NCBI RefSeq assembly: GCF_037974355.1
Contig: NZ_CP150235.1
Coordinates: 5,270,001 to 5,334,000, forward strand
Reading direction: 5' to 3'
Origin: Paenibacillus sp. FSL R5-0517
Lineage (GTDB): Bacteria > Bacillota > Bacilli > Paenibacillales > Paenibacillaceae
Length of the DNA: 64,000 bases
Positions 8,354 to 18,099 of this stretch are shown here, one piece after another. Under the pieces are notes generated by a model. It was given only the letters and a program-made list of their open reading frames with translations. It did no database searches and was not told where the DNA came from. The translations under genes were made by a program, and so were the position numbers. Numbering within the stretch: position 1 is the first letter of the stretch; every line of letters starts with the position of its first letter.

Positions 8354-9853
8354 TCACTCCTCGTCCAGACGATTTTTGGACTGCACTTTACCGGGCTTAT
8401 AACGAATGAACGAGAGTGGTCTTAAATAACTCGGACGGGTGGTCGTCTGCTCATAGGATGCTCGAATAAGACTGTCTTTGAGATCGTTAAGCCGCATAGG
8501 GAAAAAAGGCGACATGTATGGCGAGCCCAGGGACTTTAGTCGGGACAGATGAACCAGCAGAAAACAAAGTCCAATCGCAATACCAAATGCACCCCAGATT
8601 GAAGCTAACAGAATAATCGGAAAGCGTAAAAAACGAATTGCATTCGACATTTTATAGATCGGTGTGACAAATGATGCCAGCGCAGACAAGGATACAATAA
8701 TAATTAGCACATTACTTGTAAGCGCAGCTTCTACGGCAGCTTGCCCCAAGATAATACCTCCCACTACGCCGAGTGTCTGCCCGATTCGATTTGGTAATCT
8801 CGCACCTGCTTCACGCAAAAATTCAATTGTTGTTTCCAGAAATATGGCTTCAAAAAAGGGAGGAAAAGGTACACTTTGTCTGGTAGAAATCAATTTACCT
8901 AATAGCTCCTTTGGTACAACTTCGTAGTGAAAAGTCAGTAATGCCACGTACAGCGCTGAGGCAAACAAGGAAAAAATCACTCCAAAGATACGGATCAGTC
9001 GAAAAAAGGAACCTAGAGCCCAAGGCAGATAATAATCTTCCGGGGAGACAAAAAAATCAAACAATGTCGATGGACCTGTAATAAAAGAGGGAGATCCATC
9101 ACTAATCACCGCGACTTGTCCTGTTATGAGTGCATAGATAACTCTGTCCCTGCGTTCCGTCGTGGTGAATAGTGGAAATGGCGTGAACGAATTATCTGCA
9201 ATCAATTGATCCAGTTGCGATGTGTCAAATACAACATCAAAATGAATGCCCTTCAGTCTCTCTTCCATTCTGGTCACATTATCTGGATTGGTGATACCTT
9301 CCACATAAAGTACGGCCACTTTGGACTGGGACAAGGACCCCACCGTTATTTCCTTTACAATCAGATTGGTCGTTCGTAGCTGCATACGAATCAAGTGCAG
9401 ATTAACTGCCAATGACTCCACGAAACCAACTTTTGGACCTATAACACTGAACTCATTCTCGGTATCATTGTTACTTCGGATTCCTTCCTTGCCTGTCATG
9501 GGAATGAGAATGGTTTTCTGTTCCTGAGCATGACATCGAATCACCAGATTACCCTGAAGGAGAGCTTGCAACACTTCATCACTTTGATCGGTCAATTTTG
9601 ATTCCTCAAGAGGGATGTGCGTCAACAGATCGAGAAATTCAACTTTTATTCCTGTATCACTTCGCTCTTGTAACGCATGAATTACAACTTCCAGCAGATG
9701 ACTGTCTACCAACGTTTTATAATAGTTTAATTCGAGTGGCAAGCCGGGAATGGCTATAACCTGGGTTATGAAATCATCTGAACGTCTGCAGGCTGCAAGT
9801 ACATCCGGAATGAATTCCATCCCTTGCTCTTGAGTATGATCGGATGAGTTCAT
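8354..9853 (-). CDS. Spore germination receptor subunit, GerA/GerKA family
   Basis: Large A subunit of a nutrient germinant receptor (499 residues). The hydrophilic N-terminal half includes the family sequence SQSKVAVLYVEGITNP and ITGQVAVISDGSPSFITGPSTLFDFF. The C-terminal half has several membrane helices with the conserved PFPPFFEAIFLETTIEFLREAGARLP. SD AAAGGAGATG precedes the ATG. Its start overlaps the stop of the permease gene by 4 bases (ATGA), so translation is coupled. The receptor sits in the spore inner membrane; the germinant is unknown. Confidence 0.93.
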   Translation of the reverse strand: MNSSDHTQEQGMEFIPDVLAACRRSDDFITQVIAIPGLPLELNYYKTLVDSHLLEVVIHALQERSDTGIKVEFLDLLTHIPLEESKLTDQSDEVLQALLQGNLVIRCHAQEQKTILIPMTGKEGIRSNNDTENEFSVIGPKVGFVESLAVNLHLIRMQLRTTNLIVKEITVGSLSQSKVAVLYVEGITNPDNVTRMEERLKGIHFDVVFDTSQLDQLIADNSFTPFPLFTTTERRDRVIYALITGQVAVISDGSPSFITGPSTLFDFFVSPEDYYLPWALGSFFRLIRIFGVIFSLFASALYVALLTFHYEVVPKELLGKLISTRQSVPFPPFFEAIFLETTIEFLREAGARLPNRIGQTLGVVGGIILGQAAVEAALTSNVLIIIVSLSALASFVTPIYKMSNAIRFLRFPIILLASIWGAFGIAIGLCFLLVHLSRLKSLGSPYMSPFFPMRLNDLKDSLIRASYEQTTTRPSYLRPLSFIRYKPGKVQSKNRLDEE

Positions 9854-11001
9854 TTTTCATCTCCTTTTACCGTAGTACGATTTGGTATCTCTCTCGTTGG
9901 CTGGGGAAACTGTCCCCGATTGATTCGAAACAGAGAGACCAGGAAAAGAAGCGGCAGATAGATGAAAATCAACACTTCTCCTGATCGCATATATACTTCT
10001 GTCATCATCTCAATTTGGGTGCTATTTCGGATAACCATAATGAGAATCACAAAGAGTACCATAGCCATTTTGAGACCCATGCTGGGTCTGATCGATGTCT
10101 CCAACTTCAGACAGTGGCAGGCAGCCCAGAGCCCCAGCGCAATAATTGCTAGCATTTTCAGTAACCAAAAGGATAACACTAAATACTCCATACGCTGGAT
10201 CAAAGGCATTTCGATAATGCTAATCAGGCTGAGTGTCGGCCACAGATGCTCTTTCATTTGTCCATGACTGAAGAACATAAAAGAAAATGTGAAAAAGACG
10301 AGGTACACCACTGTGGCTGTGACAACTGCCGCATAAGCCCATCGAACGGAACGTTCGGGTGTTCGGATAAAGGGATAGACGACCAGTAGAATACCACAAC
10401 CGATAAACTCGTGGAGCATATCCCTTGTTGAAAGTAAGATGGTGGATGCTTCATGATCCATAATTGGCAGCAGATTACGAGGATGCAGATAGGAAGACAC
10501 CAGGAAAATTTGTGGAAAAACAAGCAAGAGAATGAACAGTGTTCCCCAAAGACACATGCCTGTTACCGACTGAATCCCGCCAGCCACACAATAATAGAGC
10601 AGTACCAATACTACGAGACTAATTATCCGAATATTCTGTGTAGGAAGAATCCATAATTGAACAATATGAACATAGGAGAGGAAGGCTACGATGGAACCGA
10701 GTACAAAGTACAAAATAAAAATCCAGTTGATGATAGAACCTGCGTATTTCCCCCAATAACGTTGGTTGATATGTACAAGGGTCGATTGTTTTGCGGATTG
10801 CCTACCCAGTAAGACGTACATCATTTTAATAACTACGGCAACAATAACAGACGCAATCAAAATACTGATCCAACCATCGTTCTCTGCCCCGTGAAGCATT
10901 TTATATTGGAAGTTCATCAATCCCACGTTGACCAGACTGACATATAACACGTAAAACAGATGAATGGGTGACATACTGTAGCGGTTCCCGGATGTGTTCA
11001 C
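9850..11001 (-). CDS. Spore germination permease, GerAB/GerKB family
   Basis: B subunit of the same germinant receptor: a 383-residue APC-type permease with about ten transmembrane helices. In this family it forms the ligand-binding pocket. Translation probably starts at GTG 11001, preceded by AAGGGGAGA at 7 bases spacing. It is the first gene in the operon, so the order is B-A-C, whereas the common order is A-B-C or A-C-B. Transcription by a forespore sigma factor is expected, but I did not find a convincing -35/-10 match upstream. Confidence 0.92.
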   Translation of the reverse strand: MNTSGNRYSMSPIHLFYVLYVSLVNVGLMNFQYKMLHGAENDGWISILIASVIVAVVIKMMYVLLGRQSAKQSTLVHINQRYWGKYAGSIINWIFILYFVLGSIVAFLSYVHIVQLWILPTQNIRIISLVVLVLLYYCVAGGIQSVTGMCLWGTLFILLLVFPQIFLVSSYLHPRNLLPIMDHEASTILLSTRDMLHEFIGCGILLVVYPFIRTPERSVRWAYAAVVTATVVYLVFFTFSFMFFSHGQMKEHLWPTLSLISIIEMPLIQRMEYLVLSFWLLKMLAIIALGLWAACHCLKLETSIRPSMGLKMAMVLFVILIMVIRNSTQIEMMTEVYMRSGEVLIFIYLPLLFLVSLFRINRGQFPQPTREIPNRTTVKGDEK

Positions 11002-11149
11002 AGAAATCTCCCCTTTTATTAAAAATGCCTTCTTTAAATCCAGTTATCAACTGATCCACATTGTCGTCAATACAGTAGATTTAATATTGTAGTTAAGTTA
11101 GTCGCTTGAATTCAGTATGTAAATTAATCTGCATTTTATGCACCATAAT

Positions 11150-11183
11150 AAAAAAACGCCTGTCCCATGAGTAGGAACAAGCG
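11150..11183 (-). terminator. Terminator of the GH1 gene
   Basis: On the minus strand a 10-bp stem (two G-U pairs) CGCTTGTTCC / GGGACAGGCG with a 7-base loop is followed by TTTTTTT. It lies directly downstream of the GH1 stop codon. Confidence 0.75.
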
Positions 11184-11203
11184 GGTATTGATTTTATACC
11201 AAA

Positions 11204-12764
<1,561 letters not shown>

Positions 12765-12894
12765 TTTCGTCAGAATCGATATCGTCCCCTTCACTACTTC
12801 GCAATAAATGAAGAACAAATTATAAGACTGAGTCAAAATGTTTTCGTAAGACGATATAACCAGTGTACCACCCATACCCTGACACCTATTGTCA

Positions 12895-12903
12895 TGGTAT
12901 AAT
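12895..12903 (+). promoter_or_regulatory. Extended -10 promoter TGnTATAAT of the WYL regulator
   Basis: TGG followed by TATAAT at 12898-12903 is a perfect extended -10. No good -35 is present at the usual distance. Predicted transcription would begin 6-7 bases later, at or next to the ATG at 12910, which leaves no room for an SD. Confidence 0.6.
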
Positions 12904-12909
12904 CAGAGC

Positions 12910-13848
12910 ATGGAAAATAACCGATTATTTCGAATGTTGCTTTTGTTATTGGAGAAAAAGAAAGCCACTGCACCCGAACTCGCCCGTATGTTCGAGATTT
13001 CGGTACGTACGGTGTACCGTGATATCGACCGGCTAAGCGCTGCGGGCATCCCCGTCTATACGACGACCGGCAAGCATGGCGGCATTCATCTCATGGACAA
13101 CTATGTCATGGACAAGTCCCTGCTGTCGGAAGAAGACCAGAACGAAATTTTGATGGGACTATACAGCATCAGTGCAATCCCACACCTGAATAGTGCTCAT
13201 ATGCTGCAACGGCTGACCGCCCTATTTGATCACAAGCTGGATTGGATCGAGTTCAATTTCTCACCATGGGGCAGCATTCCCCTGCAAGAGAGAGAACTTT
13301 TTAATCAAGTGAAACAAGCCATATTAACCAATCAACTGATTACGTTCCACTATGTTAATTCGGATGGAGAGAAGAGTGTTCCAACAGTGGAACCTCAGAA
13401 GCTTATATTCAAGAACAGTACATGGTACTTCAGAGGATATATTCATGATGATCCTGAACGGAAAGAATTCGAGACATTCAAGATGAAACGGATCACCCAA
13501 TTGACCTTTCTAACGAGAAAACTCGATCCTGTTGATGTGGGGTCAGCCCACCCTGAATCAGAGGCAGCTCCTGTCCTGACTCCTCTGACGCTCTTGTTCA
13601 CCAATAATATTGCTTACCGGGTGTATGATTTTTTCGAACCGTCCCTCATTAAAAAAGAGCCTGATGGCAGGCTCCGTGTGTCTCTCGAATTAAATGTAGG
13701 GGAATGGCTCTACTCCTTCCTGCTATCGTTCGGTTCAGAGCTGACCGTAATCGAGCCTGTACATGTTGGACAGGAATTGCTCAGACGCCATATCCAAGCC
13801 GTTGAACATTTACAGCATGTCATGAACAACCTTCCCAACAATGAATGA
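12910..13848 (+). CDS. YafY-like HTH-WYL transcriptional regulator
   Basis: DeoR-type winged HTH (LLLEKKKATAPELARMFEISVRTVYRDIDRLSAAGIPV) at residues ~10-50, then a WYL domain (ITFHYVNSDGEKSVPTVEPQKLIFKNSTWYFRGY) and a C-terminal WCX-like region; 312 residues. WYL regulators usually sense a small ligand through the WYL domain. The ATG at 12910 is the natural N-terminus by homology (MENNRLFRM). It has no SD, and an extended -10 ends only 6 bases upstream, so the mRNA may be leaderless. The earlier in-frame TTG at 12889 lies inside that promoter. It is divergent from the GH1 gene, probably its regulatory target. Confidence 0.88.
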   Translation: MENNRLFRMLLLLLEKKKATAPELARMFEISVRTVYRDIDRLSAAGIPVYTTTGKHGGIHLMDNYVMDKSLLSEEDQNEILMGLYSISAIPHLNSAHMLQRLTALFDHKLDWIEFNFSPWGSIPLQERELFNQVKQAILTNQLITFHYVNSDGEKSVPTVEPQKLIFKNSTWYFRGYIHDDPERKEFETFKMKRITQLTFLTRKLDPVDVGSAHPESEAAPVLTPLTLLFTNNIAYRVYDFFEPSLIKKEPDGRLRVSLELNVGEWLYSFLLSFGSELTVIEPVHVGQELLRRHIQAVEHLQHVMNNLPNNE

Positions 13849-13921
13849 TATAATATAGGCCTATACAACTTTTAATCACAGCTGACTCTCCGTCATCCAT
13901 CTGACCGAAGGAGGTTTATCC

Positions 13922-14737
13922 ATGCAAGACATTAGACGCAACAATGTGGAACGTTTCAAAGGTTTTGGTACGTTATACGATCAGAACCGACCAGCTGCTC
14001 CCACTGAAGTGGTGGATATTCTAACGACATATCTTGGAAGCACACCGCGCATGGTCGCAGATGTTGGCTGTGGCACCGGCTTATCCTCGTGGATCTGGCT
14101 GAATCAGGCAGAACGCATCATCGGCTTCGAACCCAGCGATGACATGAGGTCTGTAGCAGAATCCAAGTGGGAATCTGCCGGGAAGCCGGATAACCTGCGG
14201 TTTGTGTCCGGCTTGTCTCACGACCTTGGATTACCAGATGGCAGTGTGGATGTGCTGACCTGCTCCCAATCATTTCACTGGATGGAGCCGCAACCTACAC
14301 TACGCGAGTTTGCACGTGTACTTCGTACAGGCGGCATATTTGCTGCCTATGATTGTGACTGGCCGCCAATGTTAGACTGGCAGTTAGAACAAGCTTATCT
14401 GAAGCTGAATAAGGAAGCAGATCAACGGGCAGCCAGTCTGGCTCCCCAGAATAGTCAGGCACACAAATGGAGCAAGGATGGGCATTTACAGCAAATTCAG
14501 GAGTCCGGTCTGTTCCGATATGTGCGGGAAATCGTGTTTCATCACCACGAGACCTTTGATGCAGACCGATACGTGAACCTGGCCTTGAGCCAAGGCGGCT
14601 TGCAAACGGCGTTGAAACTTGGAGCGGATGAACTATTAACAGCTGCCGATGAGTTCAGAGCGCTGGCTAATCGTGTATTTGACGGACAATCCAGAACAGT
14701 ACTCTTTTCTTATCGCATGCGCCTTGGTATTGTCTGA
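13922..14737 (+). CDS. Class I SAM-dependent methyltransferase
   Basis: Cytoplasmic methyltransferase of 271 residues. Motif I is VADVGCGTGLSS near residues 45-55. An acidic residue follows in GFEPSDDM, and the post-motif is LPDGSVDVLTCSQSFHWMEP, as in the UbiE/Methyltransf_11 family. SD AAGGAGG lies 7 bases before the ATG. The substrate cannot be assigned; small molecules are usual for this subfamily. It lies 70 bases after the WYL regulator on the same strand but has its own SD and could be co-transcribed. Confidence 0.85.
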   Translation: MQDIRRNNVERFKGFGTLYDQNRPAAPTEVVDILTTYLGSTPRMVADVGCGTGLSSWIWLNQAERIIGFEPSDDMRSVAESKWESAGKPDNLRFVSGLSHDLGLPDGSVDVLTCSQSFHWMEPQPTLREFARVLRTGGIFAAYDCDWPPMLDWQLEQAYLKLNKEADQRAASLAPQNSQAHKWSKDGHLQQIQESGLFRYVREIVFHHHETFDADRYVNLALSQGGLQTALKLGADELLTAADEFRALANRVFDGQSRTVLFSYRMRLGIV

Positions 14738-14777
14738 AAGCAGTACGTTGTTTGCATCTCTTCTACATACCAAATGT

Positions 14778-14827
14778 AATAAGGAGGTCGTACACGTCAT
14801 AATAATGACCTGTACGACCTCCTTATT
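14778..14827. terminator. Long bidirectional terminator hairpin
   Basis: 50-base hairpin with 17-bp perfect outer arms (AATAAGGAGGTCGTACA and its complement) and an inner GTCAT/ATGAC pairing. It separates the convergent methyltransferase gene and the unknown gene on the minus strand. Confidence 0.8.
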
Positions 14828-14837
14828 ATCTATATCC

Positions 14838-15632
14838 TCAGGATGAGAATAAGTCACTTAATTGTCGCTCCTGTACATTCAATGCCAACACCAATTTTGT
14901 CGGGTCTTGTCTTGAATAAATGACGTTAATGATATGGCCCTGCTGCACCTGCGGCAGCGCAGTAGATAAAATTTCTTTTTGCGTTGTCACAGTGAACGTT
15001 TCACCATTCGTCTTGGTTATGCTGAGTTTGAGTTGAAGCTTGATCTTATTACTGCCTACATTGCCAAGTGGAGTGACATCGAGAATCTTGGCCATTGCTT
15101 TTTCGCCTGTTCGTGCAATATCCATCATCTCAGGGGATACCCCTTGTTGTACCATCTTTTCATTCAACAGTTGCTGCATATCCTCCTGTGATAACTGTCC
15201 TTTCATATCAAGACCTACCTTGCGTTCATCCTTCACAGAGACCACTAACGGAATGAAGCTGCCCGGCTGAAACTGAGCCATGGATGTCAGGGGAATAACA
15301 GTTTTCATCTCGGTATCGTATTTCTCACGCCCCTTACGCGACACCGTCAGAACCAATCGAACCTCCGGCTGTTCATTAATATACGTGCCAGTCTGTTGTA
15401 TGCTCTTAATGACACCCACTGCCGGTAAACCTGTCTTGACTCGACCTACGCCGAAAATACTACTCAAAATCGCAGGAACAAAGATCAACCCGAACCCGGC
15501 AAAGATCGCCGGTTTATACCACCAGGCTTGCATGATGATAAATGGATCATCCCACATCTTCTGTGCCAGAAATGGGGAGAACCCCACTCCAAACACAGTT
15601 AATACGCCAATCAATCTCAGAAAACCTACCAT
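14838..15632 (-). CDS. Membrane protein of unknown function (two helices plus soluble domain)
   Basis: I do not recognise this protein of 264 residues. Two hydrophobic segments lie near residues 5-25 and 40-62. The rest is soluble and appears to contain two related beta-rich units: one around AVGVIKSIQQTGTYINEQPEVRLVLTV, one around AKILDVTPLGNVGSNKIKLQLKLSI, each followed by a statement of the type 'QxGxxIPLxVS' or 'QxGHIINVIYSRQDP'. The ATG at 15632 follows GAGGGTGGG; the GTG at 15641 is inside that SD. The next gene upstream (15755-16171) encodes one copy of the same kind of unit, so the pair is probably functionally linked. Confidence 0.7.
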   Translation of the reverse strand: MVGFLRLIGVLTVFGVGFSPFLAQKMWDDPFIIMQAWWYKPAIFAGFGLIFVPAILSSIFGVGRVKTGLPAVGVIKSIQQTGTYINEQPEVRLVLTVSRKGREKYDTEMKTVIPLTSMAQFQPGSFIPLVVSVKDERKVGLDMKGQLSQEDMQQLLNEKMVQQGVSPEMMDIARTGEKAMAKILDVTPLGNVGSNKIKLQLKLSITKTNGETFTVTTQKEILSTALPQVQQGHIINVIYSRQDPTKLVLALNVQERQLSDLFSS

Positions 15633-15754
15633 ATGGCCCACCCTCTCTTCATCCTTCTCTTCATATCTCTATCCAAACCTCTAACGTTATGTCTATGATC
15701 AGTTGTTATACGTATTTAATAAATGGAGTATCACTGTCCTACAAGCAAAACCTT

Positions 15755-16171
15755 CTAGATGGAAACTAGCCCCATATAGATCAGTTCAGTCGGATTCGCT
15801 GGATTCTGACCCAATCCCACCCGATCTCCAACTCGTGGAATCTGCATTTTGGACACCAGTGTCTCTAGTGTTCGCTGATACTGGTTACCGTTTGTCTCCG
15901 TCACATCCAAGACAAGCACAACAATCGGATCAAAATTGATCAGTTTGCCCGTATCGGTGATTGTCACCACCGTTGCTGTTGCCGTTAATGGAAGCGAACC
16001 ACTCGCAGCCATTTGTGCCTGTTTTGCCGAATCCAGACTTTGGTTGATTGCCTCCCGATGTTCCTTGGATACGAAACCTTTCATCATCATGCCAGTGAGC
16101 CCTTTATTCATCATTTTATCTGCTTTCGCAATCGCATCTTCCTGTTTGTTCTTTCTACCGAACCATCCCAT
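15755..16171 (-). CDS. Small soluble protein of unknown function, related to its neighbour
   Basis: 138 residues, unknown family. The N-terminus is charged and short-helical (MGWFGRKNKQEDAIAKADKMMNKGLTGMMMKGF). The second half is a beta-rich unit (ATATVVTITDTGKLINFDPIVVLVLDV...) that ends GDRVGLGQNPANPTELIYMG, the same layout as in the neighbouring protein. SD GAGGTG lies 6 bases before the ATG at 16171. It has 122 bases to the next gene downstream and may share its transcript. Confidence 0.7.
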   Translation of the reverse strand: MGWFGRKNKQEDAIAKADKMMNKGLTGMMMKGFVSKEHREAINQSLDSAKQAQMAASGSLPLTATATVVTITDTGKLINFDPIVVLVLDVTETNGNQYQRTLETLVSKMQIPRVGDRVGLGQNPANPTELIYMGLVSI

Positions 16172-16256
16172 AGTAAGCACCTCATTTGTTATATTTTATT
16201 TATAATTAAATTATAAACACCACGGCTTGTCTTTGAATACCCTTCTGGCGGCATAC

Positions 16257-16293
16257 AAAAAAAACGAAAAATCCGGTAATCGAATTACCGGAT
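16257..16293 (-). terminator. Terminator downstream of the CPBP protease gene
   Basis: Perfect 10-bp stem ATCCGGTAAT / ATTACCGGAT with a 3-base loop, followed on the minus strand by TTTTTCGTTTTTTTT. It lies about 170 bases beyond the protease stop codon and would also insulate the next minus-strand gene. Confidence 0.75.
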
Positions 16294-16461
16294 AATCATC
16301 TCTTTGGTAAGGCATTATGCCAATTCCACAAAAAAGCAACTGCTAATGCGATCTTCATTTTACGTTTGGCAGATATTATTTGTGGTTAAAGTGGTGGCAT
16401 TGCACCAAATCATATTCAATATACTCATTTTTAAATGTGTGTCCATACTATAATCATCAAT

Positions 16462-17163
16462 CTAACTCATTGCGGTTAACACTACGGCAATCGTATTAAA
16501 CGCACCGTGAACAATCATGCCAGGCACGACCGATCCTGTCCGTTCATACGTCCATGCAAACACAACGCCACTAATAAAATTTACGGGCATGGCATTAATC
16601 GTTGGAAAGTGAGCAAGAGTAAAGATTAGAGCACTAATCACAATCGCCCATTTCATCCTGATACGAGTCCTTAGCCAGCGATATATGAACCCGCGGTAAA
16701 AGATCTCCTCATAGAGAGGTGACACGAATCCAGCCGAAACGATACCGATAACGATAGTAAAAAGAGTGACATTTTGCTGAAGACTCTCTGTTTTGCTGTT
16801 GTCTACCGTATTTCCAAGAAAACTGGTAAGATATACTGCCATCACACTTAAAATGATGAGAAGCAGGAGCCACAGTACAATTCTCCACCAATCCCTTACG
16901 GAGAATCCCTTCACGCCCACCTCTCTCCACGACAGCTTCTTCGGTCGCAAAGCAACCAAGTACAGTCCCGTCAAAAGTGTAATTGCGATGGTAAGCCCTG
17001 TGAGTGTCCCAGAATAAAGGGTATTATCCAACCACTCCTCATATCCGGACTGTATCGGGTATTTAATCACGAATATTACAAATACAAATTCCAGCGTTAG
17101 CAATACTAGTAACTCACGCCATGTCCACTGATCCGTCTTTTTCCACATTACCGCTCTAGTCAT
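16462..17163 (-). CDS. CPBP family intramembrane glutamic endopeptidase
   Basis: Polytopic membrane protein of 233 residues with about seven hydrophobic segments. It carries the conserved CPBP (Abi) motifs: EEIFYRGF (EExxxR), LAHFP (FxxxH-type), and HGAFNT near the C-terminus, which form the catalytic site in this family. In bacteria such proteins act in maturation or immunity of peptides; nothing here shows the substrate. The ATG at 17163 is preceded by GAGGGAT. Its promoter has MerR-type geometry with an operator in the spacer, and the divergent gene is a MerR regulator, so induction by that regulator is likely. Confidence 0.88.
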   Translation of the reverse strand: MTRAVMWKKTDQWTWRELLVLLTLEFVFVIFVIKYPIQSGYEEWLDNTLYSGTLTGLTIAITLLTGLYLVALRPKKLSWREVGVKGFSVRDWWRIVLWLLLLIILSVMAVYLTSFLGNTVDNSKTESLQQNVTLFTIVIGIVSAGFVSPLYEEIFYRGFIYRWLRTRIRMKWAIVISALIFTLAHFPTINAMPVNFISGVVFAWTYERTGSVVPGMIVHGAFNTIAVVLTAMS

Positions 17164-17196
17164 TCTCGATCCCTCAATCCTCTATTATATATTATA

Positions 17197-17227
17197 ATGA
17201 TATTAGGTGACGTAACGTCACCTGCAA
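17197..17227 (-). promoter_or_regulatory. MerR-type promoter: 19-bp spacer with palindromic operator
   Basis: On the minus strand TTGCAG (17222-17227) and TATCAT (17197-17202) are separated by exactly 19 bases. A 19-base palindrome, AGGTGACGT-A-ACGTCACCT (17205-17223), fills the spacer. Overlong spacers with a central dyad are characteristic of promoters activated by MerR-family regulators. The promoter faces the CPBP gene, and the divergent gene encodes a MerR regulator. Confidence 0.75.
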
Positions 17228-17249
17228 GCACTTTTTGGGAGGAAAAAAC

Positions 17250-17990
17250 ATGCAGAGATGGACAACAGGACAAGTATCCAAACAGAGAGATATTTCCGTG
17301 AGAACACTACGTTATTATGATCAGATCGGTCTACTACAACCGAGTCATAAGGAAGACAACGGTCGCCGTTATTATTCAGAGGAAGATTTATTTGCGCTTG
17401 AAAAAATCACGTTGCTCAAATCACTATCATTATCGCTTGAAGACATACAAACTGTAATGAACAAACTATCTTATCGTCATATTCTGATCGCACATCATAA
17501 TCATCTTCAGGAGCAATTAACTTCAATTCAGGGCAGTATTGAAAATACTACATCTTTGATCAATATGATTGATCTGGAAGGTATACTTTCCTGGGATCGG
17601 GTTTCACATCTGGTCCAAAACGTACAGCCCGTTGCTAAACAGTGGATGGATTACTTCAATGCTGAGGAAGTTGCCTTTCTACAGAAAGCATTACCGAAAC
17701 TTAATAATAATGATAAGATTACTCAGCAATATGTCTCCTTGATACGCCGGATTGAGTGGTGCATACAACAATCTGTTCCTCCCCAATCGGATGAAGGCTA
17801 TAACATTGCCTGTGAATTAATGAAGTTATCTCACGATACTTTTAATGGTGATGAGACATTGATCGAAAAGTTTTGGGAAGTGAGGAAGCTTCCTGCTACA
17901 GAGTCAGGACTATATCCCGTATCTGACGAAGTTCTGAACTTTGTGGAGCTTAGTACGGCTTATGCTCTTGAAATGGAATCAAAATTATAG
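17250..17990 (+). CDS. MerR family regulator with TipAS-like sensing domain
   Basis: 246 residues. The N-terminal winged HTH is typical MerR (TTGQVSKQRDISVRTLRYYDQIGLLQPS). A coiled-coil dimerisation helix follows to about residue 110. The C-terminal ~130 residues resemble the TipAS antibiotic-recognition domain in length and helix content (EEVAFLQKALPKLN..., AYALEMESKL). The ATG at 17250 follows GGGAGGAA; the TTG at 17235 is within the SD region. It is divergent from the CPBP gene and probably activates it, and itself, through the palindrome at 17205-17223. The inducer is unknown. Confidence 0.88.
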   Translation: MQRWTTGQVSKQRDISVRTLRYYDQIGLLQPSHKEDNGRRYYSEEDLFALEKITLLKSLSLSLEDIQTVMNKLSYRHILIAHHNHLQEQLTSIQGSIENTTSLINMIDLEGILSWDRVSHLVQNVQPVAKQWMDYFNAEEVAFLQKALPKLNNNDKITQQYVSLIRRIEWCIQQSVPPQSDEGYNIACELMKLSHDTFNGDETLIEKFWEVRKLPATESGLYPVSDEVLNFVELSTAYALEMESKL

Positions 17991-18099
17991 TGGAATGAGA
18001 AAGAAAGCCGACTTGTCAGCCGGCTGTATCCAGGAAATATCCTTATATGGGACCCGTAGTGACCCATCTTTTCCAAACGGATGATATCATGCTACCGCT

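Noticed and set aside
18054-18089. 15-residue minus-strand ORF (MISSVWKRWVTTGPI) after the HTH-TPR gene as a peptide signal
   Set aside because: No good SD, no signal peptide, too short to be a typical secreted pro-peptide.
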